From VFJZ01 sp046598415 (GTDB lineage Bacteria; Actinomycetota; Thermoleophilia; Gaiellales; F1-60-MAGs149): a stretch of DNA of 64,000 nucleotides. A program made the translations under genes and the position numbers. The DNA is taken from assembly GCA_046598415.1 (NCBI GenBank), contig JBKJIG010000105.1, positions 13,077 through 77,076 on the forward strand, read 5' to 3'. Position 1 is the stretch's first letter, and every line of letters begins with the position of its first letter. Below are positions 42,258 through 53,536 of this stretch, piece after piece. Below the pieces are notes generated by a model, which saw only the letters and a program-made list of their open reading frames with translations, ran no database searches and was not told the origin of the DNA.

Positions 42258-42305
42258 ATGGGGCTCAAGGAACTGGCTGCGAACAGCCGAAGGAGGGGGC
42301 GCTGA
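42258..42305 (+). CDS. Possible 15-codon leader peptide of the nuo operon
   Basis: MGLKELAANSRRRGR, basic at its end. GAGGTGG precedes the ATG by about 8 nt. The TGA overlaps the nuoA ATG as TGATG, the same junction used between nuoC/D, D/E, E/F, F/G, G/H and L/M. It could couple translation to nuoA or act as an attenuation sensor. The Shine-Dalgarno of nuoA (AAGGAGGGGG) lies inside it. Not proven to be translated. Confidence 0.4.
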   Translation: MGLKELAANSRRRGR

Positions 42306-42667
42306 TGCTTGGCGACTGGGCTTCCCTGCTCATCTACCTGCTGTTCGCGGCGCTTGTCGCGGGGAGCCTCCTCTACGCGTCCGTCGCCCTCGGCACGCGC
42401 GGCCGGCGCGAGGGCCGGCAGAAGTCGTACTCGTTCGAGTCGGGCGTCTCGCCCGGGTCGTTCCAGCCGACCAACCTCTCGGTCAACTACTACCTGACCG
42501 CGATGCTGTTCATCGTCTTCGACATCGAGATCGTCTACCTCTACCCGCTCGCCGTGATCCTCGAGCCGCTCGGCTCCTTCGGCTTCGCCGAGCTGTGCGC
42601 GTTCGTGACGGTGCTGGCGATCGGCTACATCTACATCTGGCGGAAGGGAGCACTCCAGTGGAAGTGA
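42305..42667 (+). CDS. nuoA: NADH-quinone oxidoreductase subunit A
   Basis: 120 aa with three membrane helices. The loop between helices 1 and 2 carries KSYSFESGVSPG (conserved E-S/C-G) and helix 2 begins FIVFDIEIVYLYP, where the acidic pair lines the proton path near the quinone site. Preceded by AAGGAGGGGG. First gene of the nuoA-N operon; its 3' end overlaps nuoB by 10 bp. Confidence 0.95.
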   Translation: MLGDWASLLIYLLFAALVAGSLLYASVALGTRGRREGRQKSYSFESGVSPGSFQPTNLSVNYYLTAMLFIVFDIEIVYLYPLAVILEPLGSFGFAELCAFVTVLAIGYIYIWRKGALQWK

Positions 42668-43191
42668 TCCCGCCCGCACAGGTGCGGCGTTCGCTGCGGG
42701 CCACGCAACTCGAGGACATCGTTATGACGACGACGGTGGACAAGGCGATCGCATGGGCCTCGTCCAACTCGGTCTGGCCGTTCGGCTTCGGCCTCGCGTG
42801 CTGCGCCATGGAGATGATCGCGATGATCACCTCGGCGCGCTACGACGTCGCCCGCTTCGGCTCCGAGGTGGTGCGCGCCACACCGCGCCAGGCCGACCTG
42901 ATCATCGTCTCCGGCCGCGTCGCCCACAAGATGGCCGAGCCGATCCGCCAGCTGTACGAGCAGATGCTCGAGCCGAAGTGGGTGATGGCGATGGGCGCGT
43001 GCTCGTCGACCGCCGGCATGTTCGCCAACTATGCGGTGCTGCAGGGCGTCGACAAGATCGTCCCCGTCGACGTCTATGTGCCCGGCTGCCCGCCGCGGCC
43101 CGAGGCCGTCGTCGAGGGTCTGCTGACCCTGCAGAAGAAGATCAAGGCCGGTATCCCGCCCGCCTACCTCCAGCAGCAGAGCGATGCCTGA
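42658..43191 (+). CDS. nuoB: NADH-quinone oxidoreductase subunit B
   Basis: 177 aa peripheral-arm subunit holding the terminal cluster N2. Its four ligands are visible: C48 and C49 (GLACCAMEM), C115 (GACSSTAG) and C144 (VPGCPPRPE). The GTG at 42658 has GGAAGGGAG upstream and overlaps the end of nuoA; an ATG 66 bp further in would cut a conserved N-terminal part. Confidence 0.96.
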   Translation: MEVIPPAQVRRSLRATQLEDIVMTTTVDKAIAWASSNSVWPFGFGLACCAMEMIAMITSARYDVARFGSEVVRATPRQADLIIVSGRVAHKMAEPIRQLYEQMLEPKWVMAMGACSSTAGMFANYAVLQGVDKIVPVDVYVPGCPPRPEAVVEGLLTLQKKIKAGIPPAYLQQQSDA

Positions 43192-43819
43192 GTCGATCCG
43201 CGCGATCTCGCAGCCGACGTGGGGCGACCCCGACGTCGGCGCGCTCGAACGGCTCACCGCCGCCCTCGGCGAGGACGGTGTGCTGCTGCACAAGATCGAT
43301 CGCGACGAGCTCACGATCGTGGTCGCCGCCGACCGCTGGGTCGAGACCGCGACCTTCCTGCGTGACACGGAGGGCTACGACTACCTGTCCGACGTCGTCA
43401 CGGCCGACTGGCTCGGGTACGGCGGTGACGTCGCCGGCTACTGGGGCGCCAACCAGTTCGGCGGCCGCGACCTGAACCGCGCCGGCTCGTGGGGAAACGC
43501 CGCCGTGCCGAAGCCGCTCGGGGACAAGCGCTTTACGGTCTCCAGCCACCTGCTGAAGCTGATGACGGTCGCGCCGGGCGAGCACCGCCGGCTGCGCATC
43601 CAGGCCTGGCTCGACGACGGCGAGGAGATCGCCACGCTGATCCCGGTCTTCCCCTCTGCCGACTACCACGAGCGCGAGGCCTACGACATGATGGGCGTCG
43701 TCTTCACGGGGCACCCGAATCTCGTCCGCATCCTGCTTCCCGACTACTGGGAAGGCCACCCGCATCGCAAGGACTCGCCGCTCGGCGGCGAGCCCGTGCA
43801 GTTCTCGGACGACGTCTGA
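43184..43819 (+). CDS. nuoC: NADH-quinone oxidoreductase subunit C
   Basis: 211 aa, peripheral arm. Ends with the family block FPSADYHEREAYDMMGVVF and ILLPDYWEGHPHRKD. Overlaps nuoB by 8 bp and nuoD by one base. Separate from nuoD, unlike the fused nuoCD of enterobacteria. The stretch YWGANQFGGRDLNRAGSW in the middle is an insertion relative to short forms. Confidence 0.95.
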   Translation: MPESIRAISQPTWGDPDVGALERLTAALGEDGVLLHKIDRDELTIVVAADRWVETATFLRDTEGYDYLSDVVTADWLGYGGDVAGYWGANQFGGRDLNRAGSWGNAAVPKPLGDKRFTVSSHLLKLMTVAPGEHRRLRIQAWLDDGEEIATLIPVFPSADYHEREAYDMMGVVFTGHPNLVRILLPDYWEGHPHRKDSPLGGEPVQFSDDV

Positions 43820-45075
43820 TGGCCGCCGTCAAGCCGCGCGCGTCCGCCTGGCCGGTCCTCGGCATCCCCTCGCCGACGCCGTCGGTGACGGTGCCGTCGG
43901 GCGACAACCCGGACCTGCTCGAGATCAACCTCGGCCCCAACCATCCGTCCACGCATGGCGTGCTGCGGCTGGTCGTGCACCTGGACGGCGAGATCGTCGC
44001 AGGCCTGCGCAACGAGCTCGGGTACGTCCACACGGGCATCGAGAAGAACATCGAGCAGAAGACGTACTGGAAGGCGATCACGTACGTCCCGCGCATGGAC
44101 TACCTGTCGTTCTTCTCGGGCGAGGTGGCCTTCTGCATGGCCGTCGAGAAGCTGCTCGAGCTGGAGGTGCCGCGCCGCGGCGAATACCTGCGCGTGATCT
44201 TCCAGGAGCTCACGCGCCTGCACTCGCACCTGATCTTCCTCGGCACCGGCTCGGTCGACCTGGGCGGCATCGCGCTGCTGTTCTACTGCTTCCGCGACCG
44301 TGACTACGTGCTCGACCTGTTCGAGATGGTCACCGGCCAGCGCATGCACCCGCGCTACGGCCAGGTCGGCGGCGTCGCCGAGGACATCCCGAAGGGCTTC
44401 GAGCCGAAGGCGCGTCAGTTCATCTCGTACATGCGTGGCCGCATCGGCGAGTACGAGGACCTGATCGGCCAGAACCCGATCTGGCGCTCGCGCACCGTCG
44501 GGGTCGGCGTGATGCCGCCCGAGTTCGCGATCCAGATGGCGCAGTCCGGGCCCAACGTGCGCGCCTCCGGCATCCCGTGGGATCTGCGCAGCGCCAACGG
44601 CGGCTACGGCGCCTACCGTGAGCTCGACTACCAGCCGGTGCTGGGCCAGAACGGCGACGTGTTCGACCGGTTCTGGGTGCGCGTCCAGGAGATGCGCTCG
44701 TCGCTCGACCTGATCGAGAAGTGCCTCGACGGCCTGCCGGAGGGCCCGTTCATCGCCGACGACCGCAAGGTCGTGCTGCCGCCGCGCCACGAGCTGCACA
44801 CCTCGATGGAGTCGCTCATCCATCACTTCAAGATCGTCACCGAGGGCTTCCGCGTGCCGCCGGGCGAGATCTATGCACCGATCGAATCGGCCCGTGGCGA
44901 GTTCGGCTTCTACATGATCTCCGACGGCACCGCCAAGCCGTGGCGCGCCCGCCTGCGGCCGCCCAGCTTCGTGACGCTGTCGTCGCTCGCGGCGCTCGCG
45001 ACCGGCCACTACCTGGCCGACCTGATCGCGATCCTGGCGTCGATCGACCCGGTGATGGGAGACTGCGACCGCTGA
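43819..45075 (+). CDS. nuoD: NADH-quinone oxidoreductase subunit D
   Basis: 418 aa, the 49 kDa subunit that shapes the quinone pocket with NuoB. Visible: LGPNHPSTHGVLRL (His loop), GYVHTGIEKNIE, and the C-terminal PSFVTLSSL and DPVMGDCDR end. Mitochondrial orthologues are arginine-methylated by NDUFAF7; a NDUFAF7-like gene lies at 15633-16553. Start codon shares a base with the nuoC stop. Confidence 0.97.
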   Translation: MAAVKPRASAWPVLGIPSPTPSVTVPSGDNPDLLEINLGPNHPSTHGVLRLVVHLDGEIVAGLRNELGYVHTGIEKNIEQKTYWKAITYVPRMDYLSFFSGEVAFCMAVEKLLELEVPRRGEYLRVIFQELTRLHSHLIFLGTGSVDLGGIALLFYCFRDRDYVLDLFEMVTGQRMHPRYGQVGGVAEDIPKGFEPKARQFISYMRGRIGEYEDLIGQNPIWRSRTVGVGVMPPEFAIQMAQSGPNVRASGIPWDLRSANGGYGAYRELDYQPVLGQNGDVFDRFWVRVQEMRSSLDLIEKCLDGLPEGPFIADDRKVVLPPRHELHTSMESLIHHFKIVTEGFRVPPGEIYAPIESARGEFGFYMISDGTAKPWRARLRPPSFVTLSSLAALATGHYLADLIAILASIDPVMGDCDR

Positions 45076-45557
45076 TGGCCGTCGACACGCTCTACGACGC
45101 CATCCAGGCGGAGATCGCGAAGTACCCCGATCGCCGCTCGGCCATCCTCGGTGCCCTGCGCCTCGCGCAGGAGAAGTACCGCTGGCTGTCGCCCGAGGCG
45201 TTCGAGGAGGTGTCGCGCTGCATCGACCTGCCGGTCGCGCACTGCCAGGCGGTCGCGTCCTTCTACGACATGTTCTTCCTGGAGCCGGTCGGCGCGCACG
45301 TCGTCGAGGTGTGTACCAACGTGTCGTGCTGCCTGGTCGGCGCCACCGACGTCGTGGCCGCCTTTGAGAAGGAGCTCGGCTGCCGGCTCGGGCAGACCTC
45401 GCCCGACGGCGTAGCCACGCTGCGTTCCGTCGAGTGCCTGGGTGGATGCGGCTGGGGCCCGGTCGTCTCGGTCGATCACCGTTACCTCGAGCACTTCACC
45501 GCCGACGACGCGCGCACCGTCGTCGCCGATCTCCGATCCCGCGCGGGAGGCCACTGA
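45075..45557 (+). CDS. nuoE: NADH-quinone oxidoreductase subunit E
   Basis: 160 aa thioredoxin-like 24 kDa subunit with the 2Fe-2S cluster N1a. Ligands are in CTNVSCCLVG and CLGGCGWGP. N-terminal helical part SAILGALRLAQEKYRWLS is typical. Overlaps nuoD and nuoF by one base each (TGATG). Confidence 0.96.
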   Translation: MAVDTLYDAIQAEIAKYPDRRSAILGALRLAQEKYRWLSPEAFEEVSRCIDLPVAHCQAVASFYDMFFLEPVGAHVVEVCTNVSCCLVGATDVVAAFEKELGCRLGQTSPDGVATLRSVECLGGCGWGPVVSVDHRYLEHFTADDARTVVADLRSRAGGH

Positions 45558-46894
45558 TGCAGGGTCCGACCTATGCCTCGCCGCGCGCCGACTCGATCCT
45601 GCTCGACTTCGACGGCGCGCGCGCCGACATCGCCGACTACGAGGCCGTGGGCGGGTACAAGACCGCCCTCGCCCAGGCCGCGCGGCCGTTCGACGAGTTC
45701 GTGCAGGAGCTCAAGGACTCGGGCCTGCGCGGACGCGGCGGCGCCGGCTTCCCGACCGGCATGAAGGTGTCGTTCATCGGCAAGGGCACGCGCTTTCTCG
45801 TCGTCAACGCCGACGAGTCCGAGCCCGGCACGTTCAAGGACCGCGAGCTGATGCTGCGCAACCCGCACGCCCTGATCGAGGGCTGCATCATGCTCTGCAA
45901 CGCCATCGACTCGCGCTCCGCCTACATCTTCATCCGCGGCGAGTACGCGACCGAGGCGGAGGAGCTGGACGCGGCCGTCGCGCAGGCCTACGCGCGCGGC
46001 TATCTGGGCGCCGCGCTGCCGGGCGCGCCCGGGGCGGTCGACATCTACGTGCACCGCGGCGCCGGCGCCTACATCTGCGGCGAGGAGACGGCGCTGCTGG
46101 CGGCCCTCAACGGCGAGCGCGGTCAGCCGACGGCGAAGCCGCCGTTCCCAGCCGTCTCCGGCGCCTGGAAGAGTCCGACGCTGCTCAACAACGTCGAGAC
46201 GGTGATGACCGTGCCGTACATCTTCGCGATGGGGGCCGAGCGCTACGCAGCGATTCGCACCGAGCAGACCACCGGTACGCGCGTCATGTCGCTGTCCGGT
46301 CACGTGCAGCGCCCGGGCAACTACGAGCTGCCCGTCACCGCCACCTACCGCGACCTGATCGAGGGTTGCGGCGGCGGGGTCGCGGGCGGCCGCCCGATGA
46401 AGTGCTTCATCCCCGGGGGCTCGTCGGCGCCGATCCTGATGCCCGACGACCTCGACGTGCAGATCGCGGTCGAGACCGTGGCCGCCGCCGGCTCGATGGC
46501 CGGCTCGGGCGCCGTGATCGTCATGGACGACCGCACCAGCATGGTGCACCTCGCCCTGCGCGTGGCCGACTTCTACCGCCACGAGTCGTGCGGCAAGTGC
46601 ACGCCGTGCCGCGAGGGCACGCGGTGGATGGTCGAGCTGCTGAAGCGCGTCGCGTCGGGCGCGGCGCAGCCGCACGAGATCGACCTGCTGGTCGAGATGT
46701 GCGACCGCATCGAGGGCAACTGCCTGTGCCCCCTCGGCGACGCCTGCGCGATGGCGGTGCGCTCGTACCTGAAGCACTTCCGCGAGGAGTTCGACGCCTG
46801 CCTCGGCGGCGTCGGCGTGCCCGAATCGCTGTCGTCGCCGTTCGGCGCGCTGTACCCCGAGTTGAAGCGCAACCTGCCGCTGGTGCCCGCCTGA
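45557..46894 (+). CDS. nuoF: NADH-quinone oxidoreductase subunit F
   Basis: 445 aa, the 51 kDa subunit that binds NADH, FMN and cluster N3. FMN/NADH loops are GRGGAGFPTGMKV and GAGAYICGEETAL; the 4Fe-4S ligands are in ESCGKCTPCREG plus the Cys of CLCPLGD. NADESEPGTFKDR is the conserved catalytic stretch. Coupled by TGATG on both sides. Confidence 0.97.
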   Translation: MQGPTYASPRADSILLDFDGARADIADYEAVGGYKTALAQAARPFDEFVQELKDSGLRGRGGAGFPTGMKVSFIGKGTRFLVVNADESEPGTFKDRELMLRNPHALIEGCIMLCNAIDSRSAYIFIRGEYATEAEELDAAVAQAYARGYLGAALPGAPGAVDIYVHRGAGAYICGEETALLAALNGERGQPTAKPPFPAVSGAWKSPTLLNNVETVMTVPYIFAMGAERYAAIRTEQTTGTRVMSLSGHVQRPGNYELPVTATYRDLIEGCGGGVAGGRPMKCFIPGGSSAPILMPDDLDVQIAVETVAAAGSMAGSGAVIVMDDRTSMVHLALRVADFYRHESCGKCTPCREGTRWMVELLKRVASGAAQPHEIDLLVEMCDRIEGNCLCPLGDACAMAVRSYLKHFREEFDACLGGVGVPESLSSPFGALYPELKRNLPLVPA

Positions 46895-49179
46895 TGGCAA
46901 CGACCGAGGCAGTCACGGTGACCGTCACCTTCGACGGCCGCGAGGTGCAGGTCCCGGCCGGCACGCCGCTGGTCGTGGCGGCCGCGCACGCGGGCGTCGA
47001 GATCCCGGTCTTCTGCTACGAGCCCCGGCTCGGTCCGCCCGTCGGCGCCTGTCGCATGTGCCTGGTCGAGGTGGAGATGGGCGGCCGCCCGATGCCGAAG
47101 CTGCAGGCGGCCTGCACCATGACGGCCGCCGACGGCATGATCGTGCGCGGCGCGGCCACGTCCGCGAAGGCCGCGGAGGGCCAGGACGCGGTCCTCGAGT
47201 TCCTGCTCCTCAACCACCCGCTCGACTGCCCGGTCTGCGACAAGGGCGGCGAGTGCCCGTTGCAGGACCTGGCGTTCCGGTACGGCCCCGGCAAGAGCCG
47301 CATGACGCTGGCGAAGCGCACGTACGAGAAGCCGCTGCCGATCTCGCCGTCGATCGTGCTCGACCGCGAGCGCTGCATCCTCTGCTACCGCTGCACGCGG
47401 TTCTCGTCCGACGTGGCCGAGGATGGCGAGCTGATCGCGCGCGAGCGCGACGCGCACAGCGTCATCGCCACGTTCCAGGAGCGCCCGTACGTCGGCGCGT
47501 TCTCGGGCAACGTCACGGAGCTGTGCCCGGTCGGCGCCCTGCTGCCGACGCCTTACCGGTTCAAGGCGCGTCCGTGGGAGATCGTCAACGTGCCGTCGGT
47601 CTGCGGCGGCTGCGCGGTCGGCTGCAACACGTGGGCGACCGTTCGCGAGGGCCACACCGAGCGCGTGCTGTCGCGCAACCATCCCGAGGTCGACGAGGGC
47701 TGGCTCTGCGACCGCGGCCGGTTCGCCCGCCACGAGCCGCTCGCCGACCGCCTGAGCGAGCCGCTGATGCGCTCCGAGTCGGGTCTCGCGCCCGTCTCGT
47801 GGGACGAGGCGACGCGCACCATCGGCCAGCGCCTGCGCCATGCCGACGCCATCGGCGGCCCGGGCTCCGTGGCCATCGTCACGGGCGGCGACCTCACCAA
47901 CGAGGAGGCCTACGCCTGGGGCCGCATCGCGGGCGACGTCCGCGCGCTGACCGCCTCCGGGCCGATCGCGGCTGCCGGTGCCTGGGAGACGCTCGACCCG
48001 TACCTGGCCCGCATCGACGACCTCGACCGCGCCGATGTGATCGCCGTCGTCGGCGACGGCGACGTCGCGGATCGCGGCGGTGTGCTCGACCTGCGCATCC
48101 GCAAGGCCCGCCGCCGCGGCGCCCACGTGATGGTCGTCGGCCCGGGCGGCTCGCTGCTCGACCGCGACGCCGGCACCGTGCGCCAGACGGCCGGCGCCTC
48201 GACGGCCCACGCCCTCGCCGGGCTCGTCCGCGACCCCGGCGCGCTCGCCGGCGCGGCCTTCCCGGTGCTGATCGTCACCGACCCGGTCGACACCGCCGCC
48301 ATCGCCGCGGCCGCGCACGCCCTCGGCCTGCGCGAGCGCGGTGGCGTGCTGCCGCTGCCCACCGGCGCGAACGAGCGGGGCGCCCGCCTCTGCGGCCTGG
48401 CCGGCGGCGGCGACGAGGTGCTGGCCGCCATCGAGGCCGGCACCGTCCAGACGCTGGTGCTGGTCGGCGTCGATCCGACGGCCGAGTGGCCCGAGGCCGA
48501 CCGCTGGCAGATGGCGCTCGCGCAGCTGCGCCAGGTGATCGCCATCTCGCCGTTCGTGAACACGTCGGTCTCGTGGAGCCACATCGTGCTGCCGCAGGCC
48601 GTCGACGACGAGCGCGAGGGCACCGTGACGAACCTCGAGGGGCGCATCCAGCGCCTCCGGCCCGCCACCACGCCGCCGAGCGGCGTACCCGACCTGGCGG
48701 CCTGCGTGGCCATCGCCTCGCACCTCGGCATCGAGATCTCGCCGGCGGCGTCGAACGCGTACGGCCAGCTGGCGGCCGAGCTCGGCATCCCGCTCACGTG
48801 GAGCGAGCTGAACGGCCGCGCACCGCTGCCCGCCCGCCCGCGCGACCCCGTCGCCGCGCCGTCCGGCGCCCCCGCGGCGGCCGAGCCCGGGCCGGCTGCG
48901 CCGGGACGCTTCACGCTGATCGCGCCGCGGCCGCTCTTCTCGGGTGTCGCGGTCGAGCGCACGGCGGCGCTCGCGCACCAGCGCGCGCCCTGGGTGATGC
49001 TCAACCACGCCGACGCCGCCCGGCTGGGCGTCTCCGAGCACGACGCCGTCACCGTGCGCCACGCGGGTGGCGACCACACGGGGCCGCTGCGCACGTCGCG
49101 CCGGCTGCGCGCCGGTGCGGTCCGGATCAACTGGGGCGGCCCGCCGGTCGCCGGTGAGGCGGAGGTCGTCCCCGGCTGA
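46894..49179 (+). CDS. nuoG: NADH-quinone oxidoreductase subunit G
   Basis: 761 aa. N-terminal ferredoxin part has a 2Fe-2S (N1b: CYEPRLG, GACRMCLVEV), the His-coordinated cluster N5 (HPLDCPVCDKGGECPLQDL), and N6 (CILCYRCTRF with CPVGAL). A further 4Fe-4S site is formed by CGGCAVGCNTW and CDRGRF (N7). The rest is a degenerate molybdopterin oxidoreductase domain ending in a short beta domain around NHADAARLGVSEHDAV, with a Pro/Ala linker near residue 650. Confidence 0.96.
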   Translation: MATTEAVTVTVTFDGREVQVPAGTPLVVAAAHAGVEIPVFCYEPRLGPPVGACRMCLVEVEMGGRPMPKLQAACTMTAADGMIVRGAATSAKAAEGQDAVLEFLLLNHPLDCPVCDKGGECPLQDLAFRYGPGKSRMTLAKRTYEKPLPISPSIVLDRERCILCYRCTRFSSDVAEDGELIARERDAHSVIATFQERPYVGAFSGNVTELCPVGALLPTPYRFKARPWEIVNVPSVCGGCAVGCNTWATVREGHTERVLSRNHPEVDEGWLCDRGRFARHEPLADRLSEPLMRSESGLAPVSWDEATRTIGQRLRHADAIGGPGSVAIVTGGDLTNEEAYAWGRIAGDVRALTASGPIAAAGAWETLDPYLARIDDLDRADVIAVVGDGDVADRGGVLDLRIRKARRRGAHVMVVGPGGSLLDRDAGTVRQTAGASTAHALAGLVRDPGALAGAAFPVLIVTDPVDTAAIAAAAHALGLRERGGVLPLPTGANERGARLCGLAGGGDEVLAAIEAGTVQTLVLVGVDPTAEWPEADRWQMALAQLRQVIAISPFVNTSVSWSHIVLPQAVDDEREGTVTNLEGRIQRLRPATTPPSGVPDLAACVAIASHLGIEISPAASNAYGQLAAELGIPLTWSELNGRAPLPARPRDPVAAPSGAPAAAEPGPAAPGRFTLIAPRPLFSGVAVERTAALAHQRAPWVMLNHADAARLGVSEHDAVTVRHAGGDHTGPLRTSRRLRAGAVRINWGGPPVAGEAEVVPG

Positions 49180-50168
49180 TGGTCGACGGGTTCTACATCA
49201 CCGCCATCAAGGGGTTCGCGCTCGTGAACCTGCTGATGGGCTTCTTCGCCGTCATGACGTGGGTGGAGCGCCGCCTGATCGGGCGCTTCCAAGTGCGCCT
49301 CGGTCCCAACCGGGTCGGGCCGTACGGCCTGCTCCAGCCCATCGCCGACCTCGGCAAGCTGCTGCGCAAGCAGTCGATGATCCCCGACGGCGCGCGGCCG
49401 CGGCTGTACCTGCTGGCGCCGTTCGTCTCGCTGTTCTGCGCGATCGGCGCGTTCGGCCTGATGCCCTTCGGCGGGCTCGCGACGGTGCCCGGCACCGACA
49501 TCCGGTTCCACCTGTACATGGCCGACTCCAACGTGGCCCTGCTGTTCGTGGCCGCGCTCGGGTCGCTCGGCTTCTACGGGCTGCTGATCGGCGGCTGGGC
49601 GTCGGGCTCCAAGTACTCGCTGCTCGGCGGCATGCGCGCCATCGCGCAGCTGGTCTCCTACGAGGTGGCGTTCACGCTGGCCGTGATCGGCGTCGTCATC
49701 CACTCCGGCTCGCTGTCGTTCATCGAGATCGCGCAGAAGCAGGACAACTGGGTCTGGTACATCGTGCCCCAGTTCGTCGGCTTCCTCGTGTTCATGGTGG
49801 CGGCCGTGGCCGAGTCGAACCGGCCGCCGTTCGACCTGCCCGAGGCGGACGGCGAGGTCGTCGCCGGCTACCACACGGAGTACGGCGGCATGCGGTTCGC
49901 GATGTTCGCCAACGCCGAGTTCATCAACGCCATCACGCTGTCGGCGCTGGCTGCCGTGCTGTTCCTGGCCGGCCCGGCCGGACCGGTGCTGCCGGGCCCG
50001 ATCTGGATGCTGCTCAAGACGGGCTTCTTCCTCTTCATCTTCATCTGGCTGCGCGCCACCGTGCCCCGCGTGCGGTTCGACCAGCTGATGTCACTGGGGT
50101 GGAAGGTGCTGCTGCCGGCCGCCACGCTCAACCTCATCGTCACCGCGTTCTTCGTGGTCTACGGATAA
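49179..50168 (+). CDS. nuoH: NADH-quinone oxidoreductase subunit H
   Basis: 329 aa, eight or nine membrane helices, links the quinone site to the proton channels. Conserved MTWVERRLIGRFQVRLGPNR after helix 1, GGWASGSKYSLLGGMRA, and AESNRPPFDLPEADGE with its acidic residues. ATG overlaps the nuoG stop by one base; TAA stop, 11 nt before nuoI. Confidence 0.97.
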   Translation: MVDGFYITAIKGFALVNLLMGFFAVMTWVERRLIGRFQVRLGPNRVGPYGLLQPIADLGKLLRKQSMIPDGARPRLYLLAPFVSLFCAIGAFGLMPFGGLATVPGTDIRFHLYMADSNVALLFVAALGSLGFYGLLIGGWASGSKYSLLGGMRAIAQLVSYEVAFTLAVIGVVIHSGSLSFIEIAQKQDNWVWYIVPQFVGFLVFMVAAVAESNRPPFDLPEADGEVVAGYHTEYGGMRFAMFANAEFINAITLSALAAVLFLAGPAGPVLPGPIWMLLKTGFFLFIFIWLRATVPRVRFDQLMSLGWKVLLPAATLNLIVTAFFVVYG

Positions 50169-50179
50169 GGCGGCCGCGC

Positions 50180-50737
50180 ATGCTCGATCAGGTCAAGGGA
50201 TTCAGCGTCACGCTCCGGCATCTCTTCCGGACGCCCGTCACGCAGCGCTACCCGGAGTACAAGCGGCCCGTCTACCCACGGTTCCGCGGCCGGCACCAGC
50301 TGCACCGCCACGAGAACGGGCTCGAGAAGTGCGTTGGCTGCTCGTTGTGCGCGGCCGCGTGCCCGTCCGACTGCATCCGCGTCGTGCCCGCCGAGAACAC
50401 CGTCGACAATCGCGTCTCGGCCGGCGAGCGATACGCCCGCATCTACGAGATCAACATGGCCCGGTGCATCTTCTGCGGGTACTGCGAGCTGGCGTGCCCG
50501 TTCGACGCCATCACGCTCGGCAACGATTTCGAGCTGTCCGAGATCTCGCGCGAGGCACTGGTGTACACGAAGGAGATGCTGCTCGAAAAGCCCCTGCGGC
50601 GGACGCCGTCGAAGGCGATCGACGTGTTCGACCATCCCGTGCAGGAGATGGAGGCCGCGCTCGGCATGTACGAGATCGTGACGGCCACCAACCCCGAGGG
50701 CACGCCGGGCGACGATGAAGTCAAGGGGCTCTGGTAG
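50180..50737 (+). CDS. nuoI: NADH-quinone oxidoreductase subunit I
   Basis: 185 aa ferredoxin-like subunit with clusters N6a and N6b: CVGCSLCAAACPSDCI and CIFCGYCELACPFDAI. Longer than the minimal form by a C-terminal tail ending DDEVKGLW. The only gene in the operon separated by a real gap from its upstream neighbour (11 nt). It overlaps nuoJ by one base. Confidence 0.96.
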   Translation: MLDQVKGFSVTLRHLFRTPVTQRYPEYKRPVYPRFRGRHQLHRHENGLEKCVGCSLCAAACPSDCIRVVPAENTVDNRVSAGERYARIYEINMARCIFCGYCELACPFDAITLGNDFELSEISREALVYTKEMLLEKPLRRTPSKAIDVFDHPVQEMEAALGMYEIVTATNPEGTPGDDEVKGLW

Positions 50738-51309
50738 TGGCAACCGTCGTCTGGTTCGTCGCCTCGGCCGCCGCCATCGCGTGTGCCCTCGCGGTCATCC
50801 TGCAGCGCAACCCGTTCATCGCGGCGATCGCGCTGCTGGGCAACCTCGCGTCGCTGGCGACGCTGTTCGTCCTGCTGCAATCCGACTTCGTGGCGGCCGC
50901 GCAGATCATCGTCTACGCCGGCGCCGTGATGGTCATGTTCCTGTTCGTGATCGCCTACATCGGACCGCGGGGCGAGCTGCCGGGCGAGCACCAGCGCACG
51001 TGGCAGATCGTCGTGGGCAGCGTCGCAACAGGTGCGATCCTGGTCGAGGTGGCCCTGGTGATCGGCCGCTCCGGTCTCGACAGCGCCGCGGCCGTGGAGG
51101 ACAACTTCGGCTCGCCGCAGACCGTCGGCCAGCTGTTCCTGACGACGTACGTGGGAGCGTTCGAGATCGTGTCGCTGCTGCTGCTCGTCGCAGCCATCGC
51201 CGCGGTCGTGCTCGGCGCCGGCCCGCGCCCGATGCGCGTCGACCTCGACGAGCGCCAGCGCCGCGTGCAAGAGGCGCGCGAGCTGGCCGCCAGCCGGAGC
51301 GGCGAGTGA
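50737..51309 (+). CDS. nuoJ: NADH-quinone oxidoreductase subunit J
   Basis: 190 aa, five membrane helices. Helix 3 has AAQIIVYAGAVMVMFLFVI, the conserved pi-bulge region. A basic, soluble C-terminal tail (ERQRRVQEARELAASR) follows the last helix. GTG start overlaps the nuoI stop (TAGTG); its own stop overlaps nuoK (GTGA). Confidence 0.94.
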   Translation: MATVVWFVASAAAIACALAVILQRNPFIAAIALLGNLASLATLFVLLQSDFVAAAQIIVYAGAVMVMFLFVIAYIGPRGELPGEHQRTWQIVVGSVATGAILVEVALVIGRSGLDSAAAVEDNFGSPQTVGQLFLTTYVGAFEIVSLLLLVAAIAAVVLGAGPRPMRVDLDERQRRVQEARELAASRSGE

Positions 51310-51607
51310 CCCCGGGGCTCGGCTCGTACCTGATTGTCTCCGGGCTGCTGTTCGCGATCGGCCTGGCCGGCGTGATACTGCGCCGCTCGCCGCTGGTCGT
51401 GCTCCTCTCGCTCGAGGTGATGCTCAACTCGGTCAACCTGTCGCTGGTCGGCTTCGGCCGGTATAACGGCAGCCGTGACGGCCAGGTGTTCGCGCTCGTC
51501 GTGATGGGCGTCGCCGCCGCCGAGGTCGTGGTCGGGCTCGGGCTGATCGTCGCGATGGAGCGCCGCAAGATGACGCTCGACGTCGACGAGCTCGTGGAGC
51601 TGCGCGG

Positions 51608-51611
<4 letters not shown>
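51306..51611 (+). CDS. nuoK: NADH-quinone oxidoreductase subunit K
   Basis: 101 aa with three membrane helices. Helix 2 carries LSLEVMLNSVNLSLVGF with the essential Glu, and helix 3 has VAAAEVVVGLGLIVAM with the second Glu. GTG start overlapping nuoJ by 4 bp; stop overlaps the nuoL ATG. Confidence 0.96.

Positions 51612-53535
<1,924 letters not shown>

Positions 53536-53536
<1 letters not shown>

Noticed and set aside
45442..49179. Very long open frame spanning nuoE end to nuoG, and long antisense frames over nuoF-nuoG
   Set aside because: Only the part from 46894 is nuoG; the rest and the minus-strand frames are Arg/Gly/Ala-rich shadows caused by high GC at third positions.
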